42,843 nucleotides of DNA from an uncultured Pelagibacteraceae bacterium. GTDB lineage: Bacteria; Pseudomonadota; Alphaproteobacteria; Pelagibacterales; Pelagibacteraceae. The stretch spans positions 1-42,843 of the forward strand of contig CACOPK010000008.1 of the NCBI GenBank assembly GCA_902629075.1, written 5' to 3'. Both the position numbers and the translations under genes were made by a program. Shown piece after piece: positions 25,161 to 33,339 of this stretch (within the stretch, counting starts at the first letter, position 1; each line of letters begins with the position of its first letter). The notes beneath the pieces were generated by a model, which saw nothing but the letters and a program-made list of their open reading frames with translations, was not told where the DNA came from and did not search any database.

Positions 25161-26417
25161 ATGAAAAAAAATTTTGAAAGTTACTTATTTAATGCAAGTG
25201 TAGATAAAAAAAATTATTTTATTGCTAAGTATTTTGTAAAAAGCAATGATATGATTAAAGCTGCTAGCGGTATTGCGATTGGTCAATCCATAGGCAATCC
25301 AAATGTAAGACTAGATAGTGAGTCGGCAGAACTTCTAGAAAATCATTTATCAGTCATATTGGATCATCCAGAAAATTTAAAAAATAAAAAAGAAGCAATT
25401 GTAAAAATTGCTTTTCCAATACAAAATTTTGATCTAGAACAAGATGGTATAACTCAATTAACATGCGCTCTTATGGGTGGACAAATGGATATTGAGGTCA
25501 TTTTAGGATGTAGATTAATTGATGTTGAGCTACCAGAAGTTTTTCTAAAGAATTTTAAAGGCCCAAAAATTGGCATGGAGGAAATAAAAAGAAGAACTAA
25601 TTGTCAAAATAGACCTTTGCTTGGAGGAATAGTTAAACCCAAAACAGGATTAGATATAAATACATTAAAAGAAGTTTGTGCAAATATGGTAAAAGGAGGC
25701 GTTGATTTTATTAAAGAAGATGAAATTTTAGGGAATCCATCTTGTTGTCCTTTTGAAGAAAGAGTTAAAATTGTAAATGATGTTGTCCAAAACGAAGCGT
25801 CAAAGTTAAATAAAGAAGTTTTCTATGCTCCTTGTGTAAATTCTGACTTACCTTATTTATTAAAACGAATAGAGTTTTTAGTTAAAAATAATATTAAAGC
25901 GTATCATTTGAATATATGGTCTGGTTTACAAATGTATAAATACTTAAGGAGTTTTGATTTTGATATTGCAATGCATTATCAAAAAAGTGGAGATAGAGTA
26001 TTAACTGATAAAAATAATAATTATTCGATATCTTGGAATGTAATTTTAAAATTAGCAAGAATTTCTGGTGCTGACTTTATACATGCTGGTATGTGGGGAG
26101 GTTATTTATCTGATACAAAAACAGATTTATCAGAATGGATGTCAATTTTAACTTCAAAAAGTGATTTATTTAAAAAAACCGTTCCAGCATTTTCATGTGG
26201 AAGTCATCCAGGATTAGTAGATACTACTATAAAAAATTTTGGTCATGATATTATGATGAGTTTAGGAGGTTCGTTGCATGGACATCCTGGAGGAACAGTT
26301 TCAGGAGCAAAGGCTATGAGACAAGCTTTTGAATTAAATCAAGATAGAAATTTGGATTCTGGAAAATTTGTTGAATATAAGGAAGCAGTTAAAAAATGGG
26401 GATACATCAATGATTAA
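25161..26417 (+). CDS. RuBisCO-like protein (form IV-type)
   Basis: The 418-aa protein has the RuBisCO large-subunit fold. Conserved: GGIVKPKTGL (Lys159 and Lys161, equal to spinach Lys175 and Lys177), GGVDFIKEDE (Lys185, Asp187 and Glu188, equal to the carbamylated Lys201 and metal ligands Asp203 and Glu204), ISGADFIHAG (His308, like His327), FSCGSH (Ser345, like Ser379), and GGSLHGHPGG with GAKAMRQAF near the C terminus, a pattern shared with RLPs such as MtnW. Changed by my alignment: Asn123 is Gly107, His294/Arg295 are replaced (about Lys275/Ser276), and the loop-6 Lys334 is Tyr315. It is therefore unlikely to fix CO2. Characterised RLPs act as enolases, isomerases or decarboxylases on phosphorylated ketoses. 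No methionine-salvage genes are adjacent; the neighbours are two nucleotidyltransferase homologues, which suggests sugar-precursor chemistry. Confidence 0.9.
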   Translation: MKKNFESYLFNASVDKKNYFIAKYFVKSNDMIKAASGIAIGQSIGNPNVRLDSESAELLENHLSVILDHPENLKNKKEAIVKIAFPIQNFDLEQDGITQLTCALMGGQMDIEVILGCRLIDVELPEVFLKNFKGPKIGMEEIKRRTNCQNRPLLGGIVKPKTGLDINTLKEVCANMVKGGVDFIKEDEILGNPSCCPFEERVKIVNDVVQNEASKLNKEVFYAPCVNSDLPYLLKRIEFLVKNNIKAYHLNIWSGLQMYKYLRSFDFDIAMHYQKSGDRVLTDKNNNYSISWNVILKLARISGADFIHAGMWGGYLSDTKTDLSEWMSILTSKSDLFKKTVPAFSCGSHPGLVDTTIKNFGHDIMMSLGGSLHGHPGGTVSGAKAMRQAFELNQDRNLDSGKFVEYKEAVKKWGYIND

Positions 26418-27150
26418 TATTGTAATTCCAATGGCAGGGAAGGGAAAACGTTTTTTGGATAAAGGTATTCTTACCCCCAAGCCTTTAATTGAGATTAATT
26501 CTGAGCCATTTATTTCACATGTAGTTGATAGTGTAACATTCAAAAATGCAAAATTTTATTTTTTGATAAGAGACGAGCATTTAAAAAACAATGATTTTGA
26601 TAAAATCTTTAAAAAGAAAAAAATTAATTATCAAATAATTCCTGTTACTGAGGATACAGAAGGTGCCGCTTGTACGGTTTTATTATGCTTTGATAAAATA
26701 GATAAAAAACTGCCTTTAATTGTTAAAGATTGTGATCAAATAATGAACTGGTCAAAAGATAATTTTTTAGAATATATAAATCGAAAAGAACACGATGGTG
26801 TATTGATTACTGTGCCAACTAATAACCCAGGTTTTTCCTATGTTGAGCTTTCTGATGACATGTCAGTAGTTACAAGAACAAAGGAGAAAGAAGTAGTCAG
26901 CTCATTTGGAAATACTGGCTGCTATTATTTTAAAAAATCATCTGATTTTGAATATTATGCAAATGCAATGATTAAAAAAAATATACGAGTAAAAAATGAA
27001 TTCTACGTCAGTCAAATTTATAATGAATTTATTTTAGACAACAAAAAAATTATTCATTATCCAATAGTTGAAATTCTTTCGATTAATACTCCTGAAGAAT
27101 TAAATCAAAACAAGAATAGTATTGAACAGTTTTGTTCAGCTAAAGATTAA
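26410..27150 (+). CDS. Sugar-phosphate nucleotidyltransferase family protein
   Basis: From ATG at 26410 the protein is 246 aa and starts MINIVIPMAGKGKRFLDKG, the classic nucleotide-binding signature, followed by PKPLIEINSEPFISHVVDSV. TEDTEGAACTVLL and LIVKDCDQIMNW (metal-binding acids) match nucleotidyltransferases found in capsule and surface-glycan clusters; NTGCYYFKKSSDF and KNEFYVSQIYNEFI follow. A longer open frame starts at 26368, but its first 14 residues lie inside the RuBisCO-like gene and are not family-like. The start overlaps the RLP stop by eight bases. It probably activates a sugar or polyol phosphate with CTP or another NTP; the substrate is unknown. It is homologous to the gene at 24419 but keeps the catalytic loop. 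Confidence 0.8.
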   Translation: MINIVIPMAGKGKRFLDKGILTPKPLIEINSEPFISHVVDSVTFKNAKFYFLIRDEHLKNNDFDKIFKKKKINYQIIPVTEDTEGAACTVLLCFDKIDKKLPLIVKDCDQIMNWSKDNFLEYINRKEHDGVLITVPTNNPGFSYVELSDDMSVVTRTKEKEVVSSFGNTGCYYFKKSSDFEYYANAMIKKNIRVKNEFYVSQIYNEFILDNKKIIHYPIVEILSINTPEELNQNKNSIEQFCSAKD

Positions 27151-27923
27151 TTATTTAATTTTTTTAAAAAGCGAATTTTATACTTTATATATTTTAAGCT
27201 TACTTTATCTTTAAACGGTATGTATGCTTTTTTTGTTGGTTTTAATTCATAGTTTTTATGACTTTTGTTTTTAACGTCAAATATATCAATGAGAAGATTA
27301 TTAATTATTTTTATTTTTAAAGAATTATTTTTAACAAAATGATATAGAAAGTACTCAGAACTCAAAGGTCTTTTTTCTTCTATAAACTTATCTAAATAAT
27401 ACATTACATTTTTGAATTCTAGAAATGTTCTAAAGTTACATATAAAAAATAAATCGTTTAGTCCTCTAGAGTGCAAATTTTCTGGAAAAATTATCTCATT
27501 ATTTTTTAATTTTAAAATTTGCGTTTGAATATTATTTGGGATTTTATTTGAAAATAAATCTGTTCTAAACCTACAAACATAATCGTAATCAACATTGTAA
27601 ATTTTAAATTGTTCATCAAGAAATTTGACATTTTCTGATATTGAATGCCACATATGAAATATATTTACTAACTGATAACTTCTATTTTCTTCACCAAAAA
27701 CATATTGAATTTTTCCGATTTTATCCTCCCAATTTTTTTGTTGAATTTTTTTTATATTTTTAATTTGGTATAAATTACAAAACTCTTCAGTTTCATTTTG
27801 ATTTTCCCAGAGGGCAGCAAAAATGTCATAATCAAATTCTGAAAATATTTTTTTAAGAAAATCTAGATTTTCTTTATAAATTCTTATTTGCCCTGAAATT
27901 AATATTGCTATTTTTTTTTTCAT
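27147..27923 (-). CDS. WavE-like surface polysaccharide/glycosyltransferase-like protein
   Basis: This 258-aa protein reads KKKIAILISGQIRIYKENLDF, then FDYDIFAALWENQNE, YVCRFRTDLF and LNDLFFICN. The combination of an N-terminal SGQ-R segment, a D-I-F-x-x-x-W motif and an R-x-R-x-D motif resembles WavE-type and related putative glycosyltransferases of lipopolysaccharide and capsule clusters. The C-terminal 60 residues are basic, possibly membrane-associating. It is convergent with the nucleotidyltransferase (four-base overlap) and has its own start 25 bases from the mrp stop. Function is inferred from motif resemblance only. Very AT-rich, like the rest of the island. Confidence 0.5.
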   Translation of the reverse strand: MKKKIAILISGQIRIYKENLDFLKKIFSEFDYDIFAALWENQNETEEFCNLYQIKNIKKIQQKNWEDKIGKIQYVFGEENRSYQLVNIFHMWHSISENVKFLDEQFKIYNVDYDYVCRFRTDLFSNKIPNNIQTQILKLKNNEIIFPENLHSRGLNDLFFICNFRTFLEFKNVMYYLDKFIEEKRPLSSEYFLYHFVKNNSLKIKIINNLLIDIFDVKNKSHKNYELKPTKKAYIPFKDKVSLKYIKYKIRFLKKLNN

Positions 27924-27947
27924 TTAACAAATTTAAAATTGCTTTTC

Positions 27948-28745
27948 TTATAATTTTAAATACTTATCTTTTATATTCTTTGCAAAATTTAAATATACTT
28001 TTGATATTTTATGGTATTGATCTTTTTCAACTATAGGCACTCCCAAGTCTCCTTGTTGGCCTACTTTTGGATCAATTGGAATTTCACCTAAGAAGTTTTT
28101 TTTAAACTCTTCGGCGGTTTTTTTTACACCTCCTTCACCAAAGATAGAATATTTTTTTCCATCGTCTCCTATAAAGTAACTCATGTTATCAACAAGACCT
28201 ATAATGTTTACTTTAAGCTTATCAAACATTCTGATACCCCGTTTTACATCTTGAAGAGCTATTTCTTGAGGAGTAGACACAATAATAACTCCATCCATAT
28301 TTATTTCTTGTGCAAAAGTTAATTGTGTATCCCCAGTTCCTGGTGGCATATCTACAATTATAAAATCTAAATCTTTCCAAGCAACTTTTTGTGTGAATGT
28401 TTTAATTGCGGAAGTTACCATTGGACCCCTCCAAATCATAGGGGTCTGTTCATCTGTTAAAAAACCAATCGACATACATTGAATGTTATATTTTGTAATT
28501 GGTTTTAAACTTTGACCATCACTTTCTGGTTTCCCATTTATAGAAAACAATTTCGGCAACGACGGACCGTATATATCAGCATCTAACAAGCCAACTTTGC
28601 ATCCTATTTTTTTTAATGCAATCGCAAGATTTGTTGCAAACGTTGATTTGCCCACCCCACCCTTTGCACTTGAAATAGCAATAGTGTATTTTGTTCCTTT
28701 AATAGGGTTTTTTTGAAAGCGTTTTTTTTCAAGATTTTCTTTCAT
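27948..28745 (-). CDS. apbC: Mrp/ApbC (NBP35) family P-loop ATPase, iron-sulfur carrier, short form
   Basis: Mrp/ApbC proteins carry and transfer Fe-S clusters. The 265-aa protein has the deviant Walker A SSAKGGVGKST, DADIYGPSLPKL, the MIWRGPMVTSAI segment, VDMPPGTGDTQLT and STPQEIALQDVKRG. The usual N-terminal MIP18/DUF59 domain (about 90 aa) is absent: an in-frame TAA at 28763-28761 lies six codons upstream of the ATG, so it is not a missed start. The CxxC motif that holds the bridging cluster in E. coli Mrp is replaced in NMSYFIGDDGKKYSIFG. It is divergent from hflK with an 84-base gap. Confidence 0.93.
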   Translation of the reverse strand: MKENLEKKRFQKNPIKGTKYTIAISSAKGGVGKSTFATNLAIALKKIGCKVGLLDADIYGPSLPKLFSINGKPESDGQSLKPITKYNIQCMSIGFLTDEQTPMIWRGPMVTSAIKTFTQKVAWKDLDFIIVDMPPGTGDTQLTFAQEINMDGVIIVSTPQEIALQDVKRGIRMFDKLKVNIIGLVDNMSYFIGDDGKKYSIFGEGGVKKTAEEFKKNFLGEIPIDPKVGQQGDLGVPIVEKDQYHKISKVYLNFAKNIKDKYLKL

Positions 28746-28792
28746 TGTGTCAATTAGACCTTATTTTCATTTATTTTTAAAGTATCATTACC

Positions 28793-28820
28793 TTGTTTTT
28801 AACTAGAAAGACATTATATA
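28793..28820 (+). promoter_or_regulatory. Candidate promoter of the hflK operon
   Basis: TTGTTT (28793-28798), a 16-base spacer and TATATA (28815-28820) lie nine bases before the hflK ATG. Read one base earlier the upstream box is CTTG, as in heat-shock promoters, but the downstream box is not a clear sigma-32 match. Confidence 0.4.
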
Positions 28821-28829
28821 GATTGCTTT

Positions 28830-29921
28830 ATGAACGATTTCAAAAATCAAAGTCCTTGGGGAACGCCCCCTGGTGGAAATGGCAATGGTGATGGTGGTTT
28901 TAGAAGAGGACCAACTCCACCTAATGTTGAAGAAATCATTAAAAATTTGCAAAGTAAAATTAACAGATTCTTTCCAGGAGGCTCTGGAAATAAACCAATT
29001 ATTTTAGCATTGATCGTTGTTGTGATCATATGGGTTCTCAGCGGCCTATACAGAGTTCTTCCAGATGAACAAGGTGTAGTTTTAAGGTTTGGTAAATTTA
29101 TAAAAACGACACAGCCAGGTTTGAACTATCATTTGCCAATGCCAATTGAAAGCGTTCTCACACCAAAAGTTACAAAAGTAAACAGAATGGATATTGGTTT
29201 TAGGTCTGAGAGAGACACAGGATTTACATCTTCAAGTGTTGCCGATGTTCCAGAAGAGAGTTTAATGTTAACCGGAGATGAAAACATAGTTAACATAGAT
29301 TTTTCAGTATTTTGGGTAATTAAAGATGCAGGTAAATTTTTATTTAAAATTCAAGACCCAGAGGGCACAGTAAAAGCAGCGGCAGAGACAGCAATGAGAG
29401 AGGTAATCGCAAGATCTGATATCCAACCAATTTTAACAGAGGGTAGATCTCAAATAGAGATAGATACACAAAAAATTATTCAAAATATTTTAGATGAGTA
29501 CAATTCGGGAATTCAAATTACACAAGTTCAAACTCAAAAAGCTGACCCACCAGATCAGGTAATTGATGCATTTAGAGACGTACAAGCTGCAAGAGCGGAT
29601 ATGGAAAGGGCAAAGAATGAAGCCGAAGCTTATGCAAACGATGTAATTCCAAGAGCCAGAGGAGATGCTGCTGTAATTCTACAAGCTGCTGAAGCATATA
29701 AAAAAGAGGTAGTAGCAAAAGCAGAAGGAGAAGCTAGTAGATTTTTAGCCATTTACAATGAATATAAAAATGCAAAAAATGTTACGCAAGAGAGAATGTA
29801 TTTAGAAACAATGGAAAAAGTTTTGGCTGATATTGATAAAATTATAATTGATAAAAACTCAGGGTCAGGAGTTGTTCCTTATTTACCACTCCCTGAGCTT
29901 AAAAAAAAGGCAGTTAATTAA
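28830..29921 (+). CDS. hflK: HflK, membrane protease FtsH modulator
   Basis: HflK is an SPFH/band 7 protein that assembles with HflC around FtsH in the inner membrane and controls its proteolysis. The 363-aa protein has a Gly/Pro/Asn-rich cytoplasmic N terminus (PWGTPPGGNGNGDGG), one membrane segment (about 55-72, ILALIVVVIIWVLSGLY), then VLPDEQGVVLRFGKF and the band 7 domain, followed by the helical EAEAYANDVIPRARGDA region. Its stop shares a base with the hflC ATG (TAATG). Confidence 0.97.
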   Translation: MNDFKNQSPWGTPPGGNGNGDGGFRRGPTPPNVEEIIKNLQSKINRFFPGGSGNKPIILALIVVVIIWVLSGLYRVLPDEQGVVLRFGKFIKTTQPGLNYHLPMPIESVLTPKVTKVNRMDIGFRSERDTGFTSSSVADVPEESLMLTGDENIVNIDFSVFWVIKDAGKFLFKIQDPEGTVKAAAETAMREVIARSDIQPILTEGRSQIEIDTQKIIQNILDEYNSGIQITQVQTQKADPPDQVIDAFRDVQAARADMERAKNEAEAYANDVIPRARGDAAVILQAAEAYKKEVVAKAEGEASRFLAIYNEYKNAKNVTQERMYLETMEKVLADIDKIIIDKNSGSGVVPYLPLPELKKKAVN

Positions 29922-30790
29922 TGAGAAAATTTATAATACCACTAGTTATTTTAATAGCAGCAACAGTCTATTTTTCAGTATTTATTGTTAAAGAAGTTAA
30001 CCAAGCAATTGTTCTTCAGTTTGGTGATCCAAAAAGAATAATTATGAAACCTGGAATAAACTTTAAAATTCCATTTATTCAAAATGTTGTCTTCTTAGAT
30101 AAAAGGATTTTAAATTTAGACACGCCCCCAGAAGAGGTAATAGCATCTGATCAGAAGAGATTAATTGTTGATGCATTTGCAAGATTTCAAATAGTTGATC
30201 CACTAAAGTTTTATATTTCTGTAGGAAATGAAAGAGTTGCTAGATCAAGATTATCTACAATCATAAATTCAAGAATAAGAAGTGTGTTAGGTACACAAAG
30301 GTTACAAACATTATTATCTGCAGATAGAACTAATCAAATGAGTTTAATACAAGATGGAGTAAACAATGAGGCAGAAAATTTTGGAATAAATATTGTAGAT
30401 GTAAGAATTAAAAGAGCAGACCTTCCTCAAGCAAACAGTGAAGCTATCTATAAAAGAATGCAAACTGAAAGAGAAAGAGAAGCAAAAGAATTTAGAGCAA
30501 AAGGTGCTGAAATGGCAGCAGAAATTACTGCTAATGCAGACAAAGAAGTTACAGTTATTCTAGCAAATGCTGAAAAATCTTCTCAGATTTTAAAGGGAGA
30601 GGGGGACGGAAAAAGAAATAAAATTTTTGCTGACGCCTTTGGAAGAGATCCAGAATTCTTTGCTTTTTACAGAGCTATGCAAGCTTATGAAAAAGCTTTA
30701 ATCGGTGGTGAAACTTCTTTGATACTTTCACCTGATAGTGAGTTTTTTAAATTTTTTGGGAATATCAAACAAAAGCAAAATCAGCAGTAA
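29921..30790 (+). CDS. hflC: HflC, membrane protease FtsH modulator
   Basis: This is the partner of HflK. The 289-aa protein has an N-terminal signal anchor (FIIPLVILIAATVYFSVFIV), then KEVNQAIVLQFGDPKRI and the band 7 domain with VDAFARFQIVDPLKFY, and the coiled RMQTERERRAKE-like region (here RMQTEREREAKEFRAKGAE). It follows hflK with a one-base overlap and precedes a DUF2065 gene and degP, all concerned with envelope protein quality. Confidence 0.97.
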   Translation: MRKFIIPLVILIAATVYFSVFIVKEVNQAIVLQFGDPKRIIMKPGINFKIPFIQNVVFLDKRILNLDTPPEEVIASDQKRLIVDAFARFQIVDPLKFYISVGNERVARSRLSTIINSRIRSVLGTQRLQTLLSADRTNQMSLIQDGVNNEAENFGINIVDVRIKRADLPQANSEAIYKRMQTEREREAKEFRAKGAEMAAEITANADKEVTVILANAEKSSQILKGEGDGKRNKIFADAFGRDPEFFAFYRAMQAYEKALIGGETSLILSPDSEFFKFFGNIKQKQNQQ

Positions 30791-30798
30791 ACTAAAAC

Positions 30799-30990
30799 AT
30801 GAGGGAGCTGATATTAGCTTTAGGATTGTTTCTTTTCATCGAAGGTATTTTATACGCCTTATTTCCATCAAAAATGAAAAATATGCTATCTAAATTAAAT
30901 CAAATTACAGATGGACAACTAAGATCTGGAGGCTTGATATTTGCAATACTAGGATTTTTGATAATTTGGTATTTTAAAAGAGATGCTTAA
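30799..30990 (+). CDS. DUF2065 family small membrane protein
   Basis: This 63-aa protein has two membrane helices (residues about 4-20 and 46-60) separated by a short basic loop, with ELILALGLFLFIEGILYALFPSKM and the RSGGLIFAILGFLIIW segment typical of DUF2065. Its function is unknown; the family is often encoded between hflC and degP-like genes in proteobacteria, so a role in membrane protein quality control is an inference. It overlaps degP by eight bases. Confidence 0.85.
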   Translation: MRELILALGLFLFIEGILYALFPSKMKNMLSKLNQITDGQLRSGGLIFAILGFLIIWYFKRDA

Positions 30991-32380
30991 AAAATTTTCA
31001 ATTTATATAATTTTGTTTGCTCTATCTTTTGGTGTTAAAGCAGAAGATTATCCAGGCTCTTTTGCAGATTTAGCTGAAAAGCTAATGCCTTCTGTCGTAA
31101 ATATCTCTACAACACAAGTAATAACAACAAGATCAAATCCTTTTCCATTTGAATTTCCCCCGGGATCACCTTTTGAAGATATGTTTAAAGAGTTTGGTGA
31201 ACCTCAACAAAGAAGAACCAGTGCACTTGGATCTGGTTTTATAATTGATAAAGACGGAATTGTGGTAACAAATAATCACGTAATACAAGGTGCAGAAGAT
31301 ATTTTTGTTACTGTTAATGGTGAAAAAGAATATCAAGCAGAAATTCTTGGAGCAGATCCTTTGTCAGATATTGCGGTTCTTAAAATAAATTCTGATGAAA
31401 AATTTTTTCCTGTTAAATTTGGAGATTCAGATGTTGCAAGAGTTGGAGACTGGGTTATTGCAATCGGCAATCCTTTTGGTTTAGGGGGTACAGTAACTTC
31501 AGGTATTATTTCAGCTAGAAATAGAAGCATAGGCCTTTCAAGATATGAGGATTATATTCAAACAGATGCCTCTATCAATTCTGGAAATTCTGGTGGGCCT
31601 TTATTTAATATGAATGGAGATGTAATTGGTATCAACACTGCGATTCTCGGTCAATCAGGATCAATAGGGATAGGTTTTGCAATACCGTCTAACAGTGCAA
31701 AAAAAGTAATTAATCAATTAATTAAATTTGGAGAAACAAAAAGAGGTTGGCTTGGAGTTAGAATACAAACCGTAACCAAAGAAATAGCTGAAGCTGAGAA
31801 TTTAGATAAAGCAAGAGGTGCTTTAGTTGCAAGTGTTGCTGATGGAAGCCCTTCAGATAAGGGAGGGATAAAATCTGGAGATATTATTTTAGAATTTGAT
31901 GGTAAGAAAATAGGTGAAATGAAAGAATTACCTAAAATTGTAGCTGAAACAGAAGTTGGTGCCAAAGTAAATGTAAAAGTTTGGAGAAATAAAAAAGAAA
32001 TTAATAAAATTATTATATTAGGCAGATTAGAAACATCTGAAGATTTTAAACCAAAACTTAAAACTGAAGAAAAACCAAAAGAAACAAGAATTGAAGGTTT
32101 AAAAATTGAAGTAAGATCTATTACTGAAAAAGATATTATAGAAAGAGAGTTACCAAAATCTACTTCAGGAGTTGTAATAACTCAAATTGATGAGAATAGC
32201 CCTATAAATTATTTAAAAATAGGCAATATTATTATTGAAGCAAAGAAAAGAAATATCAATACACCAGGTGATTTGAATATTGTTGTTAATTCATCATTAA
32301 GAAGTTCTGAAAAAACTATTTTAATAGTAATCTACAATAACCAAAACCAAAAGAGGTATATTGGTGTTAAACTAGATTAA
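30983..32380 (+). CDS. degP: Periplasmic serine protease Do/DegP-like
   Basis: This HtrA-family protease/chaperone acts in the periplasm. The 465-aa precursor has a signal peptide (MLKKFSIYIILFALSFGVKA, likely cut after residue 20). The catalytic triad is His99 (TNNHVIQGAED), Asp129 (DPLSDIAVLKI) and Ser203 (SINSGNSGGPL). Two PDZ domains follow (first about 240-330 with GWLGVRIQ, second about 370-460). It ends one base before miaA. Downstream of hflKC, it suggests joint regulation of envelope proteolysis. Confidence 0.96.
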   Translation: MLKKFSIYIILFALSFGVKAEDYPGSFADLAEKLMPSVVNISTTQVITTRSNPFPFEFPPGSPFEDMFKEFGEPQQRRTSALGSGFIIDKDGIVVTNNHVIQGAEDIFVTVNGEKEYQAEILGADPLSDIAVLKINSDEKFFPVKFGDSDVARVGDWVIAIGNPFGLGGTVTSGIISARNRSIGLSRYEDYIQTDASINSGNSGGPLFNMNGDVIGINTAILGQSGSIGIGFAIPSNSAKKVINQLIKFGETKRGWLGVRIQTVTKEIAEAENLDKARGALVASVADGSPSDKGGIKSGDIILEFDGKKIGEMKELPKIVAETEVGAKVNVKVWRNKKEINKIIILGRLETSEDFKPKLKTEEKPKETRIEGLKIEVRSITEKDIIERELPKSTSGVVITQIDENSPINYLKIGNIIIEAKKRNINTPGDLNIVVNSSLRSSEKTILIVIYNNQNQKRYIGVKLD

Positions 32381-32381
32381 A

Positions 32382-33293
32382 ATGGACCTTAAGTCCAAAA
32401 TAATTTTAATTTCAGGACCTACAGCCTCTGGTAAGTCAAATTTTGCAGCTAACTTAGCTAAAAAAGTCAAGGGAGAAATTATTAATGCAGATAGTATGCA
32501 AGTTTATAAAGAATTTAAAGTCTTAACTGCACGCCCAACTAGATTAGAACAAAAAAAAATAAAACATCATTTATATGGGTTTCTAACTATTAAAAGAAAA
32601 TTCTCAACTGGACAGTGGTTAAAACTTGCTACAAAAAAAATTAATGAAATTAAAGATAAAAATAAAATTCCTATACTTGTTGGTGGTACAGGATTATATT
32701 TTAAAGCATTAGCAGATGGATTTGTAAAGATTCCAAAAATATCAATAAAAAAAAGAAAAAAAGTTGTAGATCTTCAAAAAAAATTGGGACAGGCTAATTT
32801 TTATAAAAAGTTAATTAAAATAGATCCAAAAATTCAAGAAACAATAAATTCAAATGATATTCAAAGATCAATACGAGCGTATGAAGTTAAAAAATATACA
32901 AAAACATCTCTAGTTGATTGGTATATGAATACAAAGCCACTATTTAATAAAGATCAGCTCATTAAAATATATTTAGCCTGTCCAAGAAATTTACTTTTAA
33001 AGAGAATTGAATCTCGGACAGAAAGGATGTTTTCAGGCGCGATAAAAGAGGTTAAAAAAATAAAAAATATTAATTTTTCTAAAAGCAACAGTTCGAGTAA
33101 AATTATTGGATTTAATGAAATCAAGAATCATTTAAATAAAAAGGTGAATAAAGACCGAACAATAGAACTAATAGTCATAAAAACAAGACAATACGCCAAA
33201 AGGCAAGCCACATGGGCACGAGGACAAATGAAAAATTGGAAAACTATTAGTTGCTTAGATACAAAAGCTTCTCTAAAAAAATTATTAAATTAA
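32382..33293 (+). CDS. miaA: tRNA dimethylallyltransferase
   Basis: MiaA prenylates A37 of tRNAs reading UNN codons. The 303-aa protein shows the P-loop GPTASGKS (12-19), NADSMQVYKEFKVLTARPT, GGTGLYFKALADG and the C-terminal TRQYAKRQATWARGQ motif. DMAPP is made by the same MEP pathway entered through dxs at 9548. It follows degP by one base and is 46 bases from ilvI; that gap has no evident structure. Confidence 0.96.
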   Translation: MDLKSKIILISGPTASGKSNFAANLAKKVKGEIINADSMQVYKEFKVLTARPTRLEQKKIKHHLYGFLTIKRKFSTGQWLKLATKKINEIKDKNKIPILVGGTGLYFKALADGFVKIPKISIKKRKKVVDLQKKLGQANFYKKLIKIDPKIQETINSNDIQRSIRAYEVKKYTKTSLVDWYMNTKPLFNKDQLIKIYLACPRNLLLKRIESRTERMFSGAIKEVKKIKNINFSKSNSSSKIIGFNEIKNHLNKKVNKDRTIELIVIKTRQYAKRQATWARGQMKNWKTISCLDTKASLKKLLN

Positions 33294-33339
33294 TTACTAA
33301 ACCTTGACCAATCAGCACAACTTCAGCTAGATTAGCCAA

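Noticed and set aside
26368..26409. Upstream start for the second nucleotidyltransferase
   Set aside because: The extra 14 residues overlap the RuBisCO-like gene in another frame and precede the canonical MINIVIPMAG start, which has its own ATG at 26410.
25161..26417. A functional CO2-fixing RuBisCO
   Set aside because: Loop-6 lysine, the Asn123 equivalent and the His294/Arg295 pair appear replaced, and no phosphoribulokinase or small subunit is present; the C-terminal pattern is that of RuBisCO-like proteins.
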